DNA from: Capsicum annuum
Lineage: Eukaryota; Streptophyta; Magnoliopsida; Solanales; Solanaceae
Direction: 5' to 3'
NCBI RefSeq assembly: GCF_002878395.1
Contig: NC_061119.1
Coordinates: 12,959,119-13,023,118, forward strand
Length of the DNA: 64,000 bases
Part shown: piece after piece, positions 10,470 to 21,877 of the stretch
How the letters are laid out: each line of letters starts with the position of its first letter
Position numbering within the stretch: position 1 is the first letter of the stretch
Program-made: the position numbers and the translations under genes
Notes under the pieces: generated by a model
The model's input: the letters and a program-made list of their open reading frames with translations, nothing else
Told to the model about the DNA's origin: nothing
Databases searched by the model: none

Positions 10470-12274
10470 ATTACTTAATAGTGCAACACACGAATAGAGG
10501 AGTTGTAATTTTTCTTTTTTGAATGCTTGATAATTATTTTCCTTCTCCTCTTAGCCTTAATCTCTAGTGGAGTGGATGGATATAAAATCTACTTTGATGG
10601 AATACCACCCCTCTTAGATATCAATTCCTTTATAGAAGCAGTTAATGCATTAATAGCATTAATCACTACATCATGTTTTGCCTTGTGGTCTTGACATTTG
10701 CATGTAGAACATTCGCTAGGAGAGGCAAAATCTGTATAACCAGTATAATCATACTCATAATGGTTTATTTTAAAAACTGTAAGAGGAGCATCATTAGCAC
10801 CAACAGCAGCACCACTACCACCGCCAACAACTCCATCACCACTAAGACCATCAACAACAACAAGCCCACCCTCCTAAATTATTTTTCTTGTAATGATTGT
10901 TGCTCCAAACAATTCTATTTTTATTTTTTCAATGACCTTAGAGTCCGATAAATTTTACACAGACAGTAAAGTAAGAAAAATGGCATCTTCAACTCTCGAT
11001 TGATCGAAACAAGCGACGGAGGCACAATCTAACATAAATCATTACATATATTAGAATGATGATTAGATCATTCAAAAAAATCACTAATTAAAACAAAAAC
11101 TTAATAATAAAAATACTTACTGCATCCTTTGGGGAGTTGAAGAGATCAAGAAATTTTGCATTTTTATTATTTTTCGCCGACAACCATCTCAAGATTCTTG
11201 GACAGGAAACTTATTCCCGGTAGTTCACTTGTTGTCTCAATTAAGGAATAGCTTCAAACGCCCAAGCCTATAAAATAATCAAAACCATTATTGAATAAAA
11301 AATGAATTATATCATAATAAAAAAAATATTTACCATGAAATCCCATGGAAAGCTATATAAGTTGACTATCTTTGGCGTTAACGGAGTCAATATATATTTG
11401 ACAGTCATTTTGAAGCTTTCATAACCCCAAGGATAGTTGTTAAATGCTTCAATATCCTCAGAGAGATTTATTAAACCAATGCTTATGTTGTTGTTAACGT
11501 CTCTCGCCCAAAGAATATTATGTACAAACCAAACCAAACACAATTGCTTGTGCTTCTTTGAAATTCTTTTACATTTCAACGCTTATATCAATTTATTATT
11601 TTTTAAGCTTAGACCAACAATAGACACAGGTCATCACAATCACTCGACTTGCCTTTGCCTTTTTTGGGTATGTGGGGTGCTTTTTTGTGTTAAAATGGGT
11701 ATAACTTGAGAATGAGAAGGAGGATAAAATTTTAGTCTAGTAACTATGGCAAAATCCTTCCAACCAAAACAAACAGGTATGCCACAGTAATTTATCCATA
11801 CCTCATCCATCTTATCTTTGTTTTCATACATAAACGTACGCTTGAGAAGCTCATACACCATTTCATTTAGAAACGAGCACTATTGTCCTCCGGCAAATCA
11901 AGATATTACCCAAAGCAGCTATCCCTGAAATAAGCATCCAATTTTTTTTCTCAAAGTATTTTTCTGAAGGCATCGAAAGATTTTTCTATGACTGACTTAA
12001 CCATGAAATCACCCATTAAATCTATGGCACCATCGCACTGTATTCTCATAGGACAACAATCAATGCTGAAGGTTTTAATGAACACTTCGGTGGAAGAGCT
12101 ATTAGCATTTGGATCATCTCTTTTGAAATATTCCTCCTCCCCGTGTTCATCATATTCTTCTCCTGATTGAGATAACGCTTGTAAAATAAGCTCATAGAGT
12201 GGTGGATATAGCCTAGCTATTTCACTTGTTCCTTTACTTGAACTTGATTCAGTTTCTGCTCTTTTGGGAGCCAT
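10470..12274 (-). pseudogene. Second Ulp1-like / DUF1985 gene, lacking its peptidase end
   Basis: The start [15 protein letters not shown] is at 12274. The first exon runs to 11307 with a frame break near 11951 and stops near 11880-11910. It holds DUF1985 motifs RDSCFG, YLDLPEDNSARF, MDEVWINYCGIPVCFGWKD, LCLVWFVHNILWARDVN and NNYPWGYESFKMTVKYIL. A GT donor follows AWDF-type ...FPWDFM. Exon 2 is about 11267-11121 (AWAFEAIP, then CPRILRWLSAKNN and FLDLF, donor GTAAGT). Exon 3 runs from 11028 to about 10470 (RELKMPFFLTL, then CSTCKCQDHKAKHD, NAINALTASIKEL). Several stops lie in exons 2 and 3. The C48 catalytic region is absent and a CAACAGATG array follows instead. It is closer to the family consensus I know than the plus-strand copy is, so it is probably younger. 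Confidence 0.8.
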
Positions 12275-12384
12275 ATTATCTAAAATTAACAGGAACATAA
12301 AATATATTATACTTGATTAATGCATCATTAAAAAGGGATAACAGTAAATTAAGCATGTAAAACAGTAAAATAACAGTTTCAATA

Positions 12385-13225
12385 AATCACACATTTGTTG
12401 CACTAGGTAGGTTATCTGTTGCACTAAATAACTAACTTGTTACAATGGATGAGTAATCTGTTGTAATAATACAAAATATATCACTCATTTGTTGAGATAA
12501 ATGAATGGTCTGTGCAACAAATCACACATCTGTTGCAATATATGAGTGGTTTGTTGGAATGATTAACTAACTTGTTGTAATGGATGAGTAATTTATTGCA
12601 ACAATACAAAATATATTACTCATCTATTGAGACAAATGAATGGTCGGTGCAACAGATCACATATCTGTTGTAACATATGAGTGGTCTGTTAGAACAACTA
12701 TCAAGGATCAATATTATTTATATTTCTTCCAATAGAAGGGTTGTCTATCGTGATAGATGAATGATCAATTAGAAAAATTAAGTCTTGGACATGTCTTGTT
12801 GGAATAGACGATATGATTTTATCTAACAAAAGGCTCATCTGTTGCATCAGATGATTAATCTGTTGCATAAGATTTTTAATCCGATAGTTCCTCCATTGCA
12901 TCAGATGGTTAATCTGTTGCATCAGATTTTTAATCTGATGGTTCCTTTGTTACAGCCGATGGCAAATCTGTTGCATCAGATGGTTACCCTGTTGCATTAT
13001 ATAGTTAATCTACTGTATCATATGATTAATAAATCTGATGGTTTCTCTATTGCATCATATGGTTAATTTGTTACATCAGATTTTTTAATCTGATGATTCC
13101 TCTGTTGCATAAGATGGTTAATTTGTTCCATTATATGCTAAATTCGTTGGATTAGATGGTAAATTTTTTGCATCATATGGTTAATCTGTTGCATCAGATG
13201 GCTAATCTATTGCAAAAAAAATAGT
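12385..13225. repeat. Largest CAACAGATG motif array, upstream of the minus-strand Ulp1-like copy
   Basis: Two textures are visible. 12385-12690 has repeats of ATGAGTGGTCTGTT / CAACAGATCACACATCTGTTG. 12840-13210 has nearly regular GTTAATCTGTTGCATCAGATGG units, often 18-24 bp apart. The regularity produces open frames on both strands (12701-13066) with repetitive MINLLH products, which are not genes. Confidence 0.8.
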
Positions 13226-14080
13226 AGCATGATTTTGTTTAATAGAACAACAACAATATCACCATTTTTACCAAGAACAAGAGCAAATCAACCCAGTAAC
13301 AGGTGCAACACGAAAAACACCAAACTCATTGTTTTGTTTGTATAAAAACAAACAACAAAAATCAAACTTAAAAAAAATGCAACAAAAATCATAATTCACT
13401 CCGCAAATAGAAGAGAAGAAATACCAGAAATAGAATTTTATTCAGACCGCATTTCAAATTAAAGAAACAAATATTGAAATTGTTAACCAATACTAGAAGA
13501 AAAGTTGGCTCAAGTTCCTCGTTTTCTTCAAAACTAAAAAGGCCATAATATTTTACCTGTGAAAGAAAAAAAGGGACGATGAAGAATTCGAAGCTGTTGT
13601 GGCCGGAGAGAAAGGATGTCACGTCGATTGACGATTCAAAGTCGAAAAGGAACTCGAAGTTCAACTATTTATCGCTGGAGGTTGAAGTCGTCGGGGATTG
13701 AAATGAGAAATTTGCAGAACTGTTGGTTGGAAGAAATTATCGAGAAAGAGAGAGAAGAGGCGGTTGATTTGGAGAGAAGAGGGGAGTAGGTTGATTTGTA
13801 TTTTTGAAAAGATTAGAAAGTTTTAAAAATGTTAATCAAGTTCACAATTAACTTAATCAAGTTTTCTAATTATGTTTGACCCTTTAAATTGGTCAATATC
13901 ACCAATCCTTTATTCAAGACTTAAATGACACATTTCCTTCAATTTTCTCGGGTTTCTCGTTCTGATTTATTTATAAATGACACTATTTTACTTTTAGTAC
14001 ATTTCAATAAAGACACCTTTATATATTTGAAAACAATGTCATAACAATAAGTAAACAATGTATTGAGAAGAACTAAGTAT
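13226..14080. other. No gene supported
   Basis: AT-rich to mixed sequence. A 91-codon open frame at 13389-13664 (minus) has no recognisable domain and is not accepted. GAGA-rich stretch at 13740-13800. Confidence 0.4.
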
Positions 14081-14806
14081 CATACTAGCCTTTGTAGAAC
14101 GTATATGGTTCATAAATCTTGCTAAAATTTTCAAAATATTCCACCTTTATTTTAATACGCATTTGCATCTTTAAATTTTGCACTTCTTGTTCCTTAAGAA
14201 ATTTCTCCAAAATATAATTTGAAAAGTCTGACATGCATTTGATCTCCTTTCGAGTTAATAGAAAGAGAAGAATTGAAAAATTCATAGCAATATTGAAAAT
14301 CCATATATACAACCACATCAACTGGAACCTAATTAAACCAAGTGAACAAGTTGTTAGATAATGAAATTTTTTATGCCATGATAGCTATTTTTTAGCTTTT
14401 GTGGTCTATTGTTTAGTTCAACGTCACTTTAACTGGAATAGAAGAATTAGTAATATGAATTTATAACGTGATGATTGAGTTGATTTCATGATTATAAGTT
14501 GATTCGATATTGGACCAGACCAGGATAGAGTTATTACATTTTCATAATCAAACCACTACTGAAATAGAGGGTTTTTTCCTCACAAATAAATAAAAAATTT
14601 GTGTTACAAAACATGATTTTCTCACCAAATCAGTTCACTTAAAAAAAAAATATGTGAAAAATAGATTCTTATTGAAATACTGAAAACTACCTAATATTTT
14701 TTTCATGTGAAAGCACTACTATGTTTTCGATGAATCAAAATATCTCTAGAAAAAGCCACTGTACATTTTACAATGGAAAACTAGTAATTGTTTAGTAGTA
14801 GCGTAA

Positions 14807-14914
14807 GGGATCATTATATAAGATCAAAGAGAGATTTCCATTAGAAGTAATGTATCACACGGGATCATTATATAAGATCAAAGAGAGATTTCCATTAGAA
14901 GTAATGTATCACAC
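14807..14914. repeat. Perfect 54-bp tandem duplication in a FAR intron
   Basis: 14807-14860 and 14861-14914 are identical 54-bp units (start GGGATCATTATATAAGATC, end TGTATCACAC). It lies in the intron between the VIDPLL and VPVDVVV exons. Perfect identity suggests a recent event or an assembly artefact. Confidence 0.9.
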
Positions 14915-15419
14915 TCTTGACCCTTAAAGCTAAAATTTATTGAAAAGGAATACCTACCACATCAACAAGACTACTTGGATCACCAAAACAGCATGGATAT
15001 TCTCCTTTTCCATAGAAAATAAGTAAGGGGTCAATTACCCTATGAGATAAAAGAACATAAAAAATTAGAAACTTTATTTTAAAATATTATGAACAAATTA
15101 GAAGAAAATTAAAGTTGAATACAATAATTAAGGTACCTGAATCCTTGTATCCATCCTGAAAAAGGTTCTTCATAACTACTAGTTATTACTGAGGGATGAA
15201 TAATGACTATTGGTATGTCCTCCCTCATGTTGTCAATTATCATCTCACCAATGGCCTTTGTGAATGAATATGTATCTTGTCATCCATATAACTTAGTCCT
15301 ATTAAGAGAGACATTAGTTATCAAATGATTGAACATCGTCTGAAAGCAATTTACTTACAATATTTAATTGAGGTGCATTCATAAAAAGTATCTAACGAGT
15401 TAAAAGTAGAGGTGTCAAA

Positions 15420-15615
15420 CGGTCTGGTCCGGGCCGGGCCGGGCCAAACCGGAACCGGCCCTTCCATTTTAACTGGGTTGCGGGCCGGTTAAGGCCCGGG
15501 TTTGACGTTAACCGGGCCGGGCCAAACAGTAAAAAAATTAAAACCCACCCTAACCCAGCCCACTTAACCCAACCCGGTCAAACCCACCAAAACCCGGTTA
15601 AAAACCGGTCAAACC
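15420..15615. repeat. Left subterminal GC-rich motif cluster of the hAT element
   Basis: Multiple GGGCCGGGCC, AACCGGGCC and AACCCGGT motifs in both orientations are packed into 200 bp, in strong contrast to the AT-rich surroundings. The right end (20415-20580) has the same motif set. Subterminal motif clusters of hAT elements are known transposase-binding sites, and that role is inferred here. Confidence 0.75.
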
Positions 15616-15619
15616 CATT

Positions 15620-15822
15620 TAAAAAATAAATAAAAAATCCAATATACACTATATACACTCCAATATACACTATATACACTCCAATATACAATATATATTT
15701 TTAAAAAAACATATAAACAATTACACATATATACGTACCATTCAATATATAATTATATATGACTATACGTACTACTTTAAATAAAACATATGCTATAATA
15801 GTATAATATATATATATACACT

Positions 15823-15865
<43 letters not shown>

Positions 15866-15985
15866 TAATTTATAAAGCATATACACATGTATACGTTAAA
15901 TATATACTACTTTAGAAGATATATACACATATATATGCACCATTCAATATACATGTACTACTTTAAATAAAATATATACTACAAT

Positions 15986-16034
<49 letters not shown>

Positions 16035-17290
16035 NNNNNNNNNNNNNNNNNNNNNNNNNNNNNNNNNNNNNNNNNNNNNNNNNNNNNNNNNNNNNNNNNN
16101 NNNNNNNNNNNNNNNNNNNNNNNNNNNNNNNNNNTTATAAAACATATACACTTGTATACTTTAAAGATATACGTCTATAGAAGATATATACACATATATA
16201 CGCACCATTCAATATATATGTACTACTTTAAAAAAAGTATATACTACAATATATATACTAATTTATAAAACATAAAGTAATGTATACGTTGAATATACAC
16301 GTCTATAGAAGATCTATTCACATATATACACTCTATTCTATGTATATGTAATACTTTAAATCAAATATACTATAATATATATACATTACAATATATATTT
16401 GTATAGTTATATACTAATTTATGAAATATATACACATGTATATGTTAAATATACACGTCTATAGAAGATCTATTCACATATATACACTCTATTCTATGTA
16501 TAATTGTATATGTAATACTTTAAATGAGATATACTCCAATATATACATTACAATATATAGTTATATACTAATTTATAAAATATATACACATGTATACGTT
16601 AAATATACACGTCTATAGAAGATCTATTCACATATATATACTCTATTCTATGTATATGTAATACTTTAATTGAGATATACTACAATATATATACATTACA
16701 ATATATATTTGTATAGTTATATACAAATTTATAAAATATATACACATGTATACGTTAAATATACACGTTTATAGAAGATCCATTCACATATATACACTCT
16801 ATTCTATGTATATGTAATACATTAAATGAAATATACTATAATGTATATACATTACAATATATATTTGTATAGTTATATACTAATTTATAAAACATATACA
16901 CATGTATACGTTAAATATACACGTCTATAGAAGATCTATTCACATATATACACTCTATTCTATGTATACGCACCATTCAATGTATATATACTACTAATTA
17001 AAAAATATACTACATTATATATACATTACAATATATATAGATATACTTATATACTAATTTACAAAACATATACACATGTATACATTAAATATACACTTCT
17101 ATAGAAGATATATACACGTGTATACGCACCATTCAATGTATATATACTACTACTTATAAAATATACTATATTATATATACATTACAATATATATGATATA
17201 CTTATATACTAATTTATAAAATATATACACATGTATACATTAAATATACACTTCTATAGAAGATATATGCACAAATATACAAAACATATG
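15620..17290. repeat. AT-rich region with about 155-165 bp tandem repeats (gap inside)
   Basis: From about 15.9 kb the landmarks ACACATGTATACGTTAAATA, ACGTCTATAGAAGAT, CACTCTATTCTATGTATA and CATTACAATATATA recur in fixed order with spacing of roughly 150-170 bp. Copies are visible near 15.88, 16.28, 16.43, 16.59, 16.74, 16.90, 17.07 and 17.23 kb. A pure TA run flanks the 100-N gap at 16035-16134, which probably marks assembly failure in this repeat. Open frames here (15963-16151, 16421-16618) are repeat shadows. Confidence 0.8.
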
Positions 17291-17504
17291 CTACTTAATA
17301 TAATAAATTAATAATATTTGGTAGTAAATTAATAATATATTAGAAGTAAGTTTTTAATTTAAAGTAGAAAACTAGAAATTCAATTTAAAATTTTAAATCG
17401 TTAAATAAAAAAAAATAAAAAACAAGGACTAAGGAGTGAATGAATTTGGGGAATTTATTGATTGCAAAATGATCCAAAATTTATAATTTACATGAATGAA
17501 AAAT

Positions 17505-19967
17505 CTATAAATTATGCATCATTTTTTCCAACTCATTCATGTTAATATTAATGGGAACTTGCATAGGATAGTCGAAGTCAACGGGGGCAAAACCATGTAT
17601 TGGACTTGATTCTGCTGAGTTCTCCCGTGAAGTCATAATTTCTTCAAGTTTCAGCTCGTCGCTCGGCTCCGGTTCCATTCCTTGGTTTCTTCTTTCTACT
17701 CTAATCCAATCTCTGAGGCAAACTAGAACATTCATTGCATTGCTTCCCAATGAGTGTCGGTTGTCTCCAAGCTGCTGTCGTCCCTGACTAAAGGCGCTCT
17801 CTGATGCAACGGTTGACATTGGAACATTCAAGATATCTCTAGCTAATCTTGAAAGCACAGGATATTGTGTTTCATTACTCCTCCACCAATCCAACGTGTT
17901 GATCAGTCGTCTGCGATCCTCTGGTGCCGTCCGAAGATAATATTTCAGCTCTTCCCGATAATTTAATGTGTAAGTTCTCTCATCAACACTGTTTCAATAA
18001 TTTAAATCATAAAACGAATTAGAAAAACCACTATGTGCCGGCCTTTTAGAAGATGATGACTCCTCAGGAGGATGAGGAGCGACAGTTGGAGTGATATTTG
18101 TAGGTACGGCTAAATCAAATAAATCAGCATAGTGATTATATAATTTTTCTATGTAATCCTTTGGATCAGCCGTAGCCATCCACAAATCAGGTTGTACTTG
18201 TTCAGAATCATGGTTAGTATTTATTTCTAAGTTAGTATAAATAAGAGTACTAAAGTGACACATATGATTATATTTCATGCACGAATTTAGCATAGCACCA
18301 ACCAAGTAAATAGGGGGAATCGGAAAAATATATTTTTTAAATTTCGTAAACATGGCGCCAACATCTTCTTTATAACCTTCTTTATTTTTATGTTCTTTGA
18401 GCAAACCAGAAATATCGGCTATATATGCCAAAATACTACAAACAGAAGGATAATAAGCACCAAAAAATTCAACCGTAGCTACATAAAATTTTTCTAAAAA
18501 CTTAACAAGATCATTAATTACAACCCAATCAGAATTATGTAGCATGCAATCAGCAGAATCAGCAAATGAACCGCAATGTTGGTTAAAAGCTAGTGTAATA
18601 GGAATTCTATATTTATAACAAATTTTTAAAAATTCATACGTAGAATTCCATCTAGTATCAATTTCCTCAGGCATCAAAATCGGTGTAAGTCCATTTTCTT
18701 GACATTTCACTTTAAATTCTCTAATTCTCGATCTACGATTATTTCCTTGAATAAAATCAACGGCAAGAAGAATTTTTTCAATATAAAGCTCAAAAAACTC
18801 AAGACCATCTTTTACAATTAAATTATATATATGACATGCACACTTAATATGAAAAATTTCAGGCAAGGGCGGAGATAGCGTAGATTTTATTTTTGTTAGA
18901 GCAGTCTTGTTGTTAGAAGCATTATAAAAAATAATACATAAAATTTTATTTTTGATACCATAATATCCGGCAATTTTAACAATAGAATCAGCAATAAATT
19001 GTCCAGTATGTTTACGATCTTCATCATATAAAAAAGCAAGAATACGTTTTTGCATCACGAAATTACTATCCATCCAATGACAAGTAACGGTTAAATAATC
19101 ATTTTTATTTACAGCACGACCAAGATCAGAAGTTAGGGACAATCTACATTGAATATTTTTTAACAATGTTGATAAATAAAAACAATATTGTGAATGGAGT
19201 CCAAAAATATCAGACCGACAAGTAGTTCTAGGAATACCATTAAACATACGATTATAAATTGCTTGTATATAATGAATAAAGGCATCAGAAGAAGGAAAAC
19301 TAAAAGGCAAACAACCCACAGCTACCATTTTAGCTATTTTTTCCCTATCCCTCAATTTATTATACTTCTTCGCTACGTGACCGGTTGCTGGGTCCATTCT
19401 AGTTTGCGTTGACCCACCAACATCCCCACCACCTTTTGCAATATTTAACTCTCTTTTGTGATCTTCAGCTATATGTCTCATTAACGTACCCGTACCCCCT
19501 TGCTTGCCTCCACTTCTATGCTTATATATTTGTTGACAAATATTGCATTGCACCTCAATATCTGATATACGTTCAAAAAATTGCCATGCAATACTAGTTC
19601 TTTTACGAGGTTTTGGGGCACTGGGAGGACGGAAAGGGAGATTAACTGATTCAGATCTAACGTTAGCATCTCCTACTGCGGGTTTCTCAGCAATATTTTC
19701 ATTATCTTCGTCTAAATTAACCGCATCTACTTCATTTTCTTCTTCTATACCGTAATTTTCCTGAGCTTCTACATAATCCATATCGTGAGCACCTACACCT
19801 ATTTCTTCCTCAAAAGGTGTACCAAGCGGTACCGGAGGCGAAGGCACACGGGTATATCTACTACTTGAACTACCTCTACCGCTAGTAATTCGCTTTTTAC
19901 TACCACTACCTCTTCCGGGAAATTTTTTTTTAACACCTTTAGTAGCGAGGTTTCTTAATTTATCCAT
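17505..19967 (-). pseudogene. hAT transposase (BED zinc finger, hAT C-terminal dimerisation), one in-frame TGA
   Basis: The frame starts at 19967 (MDKLRNLATK) and runs 657 codons to TGA at 17994-17996. The same frame then continues without another stop to 17505, where it ends at a normal stop, giving about 820 codons in all. A basic and Ser-rich N-terminus leads to a BED finger with Cys141, Cys144, His165 and His170 (CNIC ... LMRHIAEDH). The middle part has WNSTYEFL and other RICESLEEPER-like motifs. The C-terminal dimerisation block is YPVLSRLARDILNVP then STVASESAFSQGRQ. It would cut and paste its own element in the nucleus. A single nonsense change may disable it, or the TGA may be a sequencing error. 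It is the only long open frame in the window and lies wholly inside the TSD-flanked hAT element. Confidence 0.92.
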
Positions 19968-20414
19968 AATATAAATTAAATTAAACTAAAAATATTCAAA
20001 ATACACAAATATAATAAAATTAAATATTAAACAATTAATACAATAAATAAAAATTAAACGTAAGAGATGGAACGACAATACCAAATTTTGGAAGTATCCG
20101 AAGATTGCGACTTCAGAAACTTCTGCTCGTACTTTGTAAATGAAAAATTAAAAAATTAAAGTGAACACTTTAAGGAATTAAATATATTGAATATTTGAGA
20201 ATTGAGAATTGAGATTTGAGAGAGAATGAGATTTGAGAGAGTGAAAAATTGTGTGAAAAATGATTTGAAGTTGTAGGGTATTTATAGATTTTTTTTTTGG
20301 GATTAAAGAATATTTTTTAAAGTTTTTTTTTTTTAATAAATGGGCCCAAACTAGCCGTTTGGACCCAAAAACGGCTATGGCCCAAAATCCAAAATATCTT
20401 CTTCTTTTTTTTCC

Positions 20415-20580
20415 GGGCCGGGCCGGGCCGGTTAACCGGCGGGCCTGGATCGGGTTTGGTCCGGGTCGGGTTAACCGGGCCCATTTTAACAAAATAACCG
20501 GCCCGGGACCCGAAACCCTAAAGCCCTAGGGCTTACCGGGCCGGGTTAGGTTGTCGGGCCGGGTCGGGCCGGCCTACTTG
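20415..20580. repeat. Right subterminal GC-rich motif cluster of the hAT element
   Basis: GGGCCGGGCCGG, TTAACCGGCGGGCC, GGGTCGGGTTAACC and similar motifs repeat up to the terminal inverted end. It mirrors the left cluster at 15420-15615. Confidence 0.75.
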
Positions 20581-20710
20581 ACACCCCTAGTTAAAAGTAC
20601 AATCCATCGTGTTTAGCAACAAGATGGATGTTCCTCACTCATTATCAACAACTACAAACTTTGTGTGGATTAACAATCAAAATAATAGCATTCAATCATA
20701 ATTGGTATCT

Positions 20711-21877
20711 TGTTGGGTTCGAAATCGAGAGGGCGTCATGAGAAAGCTGCAAGTTGTAAATTATGAGACGATAAATCAGACGACAAAAAAATAATACTAA
20801 AAAGCATAAAATTATTATATATTTTGGCCAATTGACCTATATATAAAACTTAATATTAAAAAAACTATAAAAACTGTTGGGAGAAAATCTCTCCCTAAAC
20901 AAGTACATTGTGAATGCTATTGTGTTATGATATGAGAAGGGAAGTTTTCTATTTATAGAGTTTCAAAATCTTTCCTCCAAGAAAGAGGTTTGCCAAATAT
21001 GGAAAAGTTCTATATTTTTCTTTTAGAAAAAGTAAAGTAATTATGGTATTACTTTTATTTTTCTTTCAAGAAAAGTAAAACTTAAACTTGATAAGAAAAT
21101 CAGGGCAAAAACCTTAACAAATTTCTCCTTTTTGGCTTGATTCTCTTGACATAATTTGATTCACCTTCTTCGCGTGCATGATCTTCGTTCTTTACATAAT
21201 CTTCATCGCTGCTGCTTGTCGTGGTTAAAAATAAAGTTTTAAATATTATGGGTTAAAAATTGGTTTAAAAAATATTTTATTTTTACTTTTAAAGATATAG
21301 CAGCAGGAATGTTGAAATATGCTCTAAACTCCTTCTCCACACGTAGCTAGACAAAATCTTCATTATCATCAAATTGATTAGAACCGCCTTGAACTTGTCT
21401 TCAACCTCATTTCACCAAACCATTGGACCTTTGAACCGTAGGCTTTGATACCACTTGTTGGGTTCGAAATCGAGAGGGCGTCATGCGAAAGCTACTAGTT
21501 GCAAACTATGAGACGATAAATCAGATGCCCAAAAAAACAATACTAAAAAGCATAAAATTATTATATGTTTTGGCCAATTGACCTACATATAAAACCTAAT
21601 ATTAAAGAAACTATAAAAACTATTGGGAGAAAATCTCTACCTAAACAAGACTCTTAAAGGACTACATTGTGAATGCTATTATATTATGGTATGAGAATGA
21701 GGTCTTCTATTTATAGAGTTAAAAAATCTTCCTCTAAGAAAGAGGGTTTGTCAAATATGCAAAAGTTTTATATTTTCCTTTCAAGAAAAGTAAAAGTAAT
21801 TATGGTATTACTTTTATTTTTCTTTCAAGAAAGTAAAACTTAAACTTTGTAAGAAAATAAGGACAAAAACCCTAACA
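20711..21877 (-). mobile_element. TRIM-like non-autonomous LTR element with TSD TATCT
   Basis: LTRs 20711-21119 (409 bp) and 21456-21877 (422 bp) start TGTTGGGTTC on the plus strand and end in a TTAACA or CTAACA form. They differ by point changes and by a 12-bp insertion in the right copy. The flanks TATCT at 20706-20710 and 21878-21882 are a perfect 5-bp duplication. Next to the right LTR on the minus strand is TGGTATCAAAGCC, a tRNA-Met primer site, and next to the left LTR is a purine-rich AAAAAGGAGAAAT, so it reads on the minus strand. The 336-bp interior has no coding capacity. It landed in the FAR coding exon just after the GGATGGCAAG sequence. Confidence 0.9.

Larger units (their letters stand above)
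15407..20589 (-). mobile_element. hAT transposon with 8-bp TSD, 5.18 kb, near intact
   Basis: Termini are TAGAGGTGTCAAACGG (left) and the complement of CTACTTGACACCCCTA (right), giving a TAGRGGTGTCAA inverted end. The target duplication GTTAAAAG is perfect (15399-15406 and 20590-20597), the 8-bp size expected of hAT. The element carries a BED-finger transposase frame on the minus strand, GC-rich subterminal motifs at both ends and a long AT-rich repeat region between the left end and the transposase. It sits between two FAR exons. The 100-N gap at 16035-16134 hides part of the AT repeat, so true length is unknown. Confidence 0.92.

Noticed and set aside
12385..13225. Regularly spaced repeats that could recall a CRISPR array
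   Set aside because: Units are degenerate, contiguous and lack unique equal-length spacers, and the DNA is plant nuclear.
13389..13664. 91-codon minus-strand frame
   Set aside because: Phe/Leu-rich product without a recognisable domain or family context; chance frame in AT-rich DNA.
15963..16618. Tyr/Ile-rich frames next to the first gap
   Set aside because: Translations of TA and TATACA repeats; one runs through the N gap.
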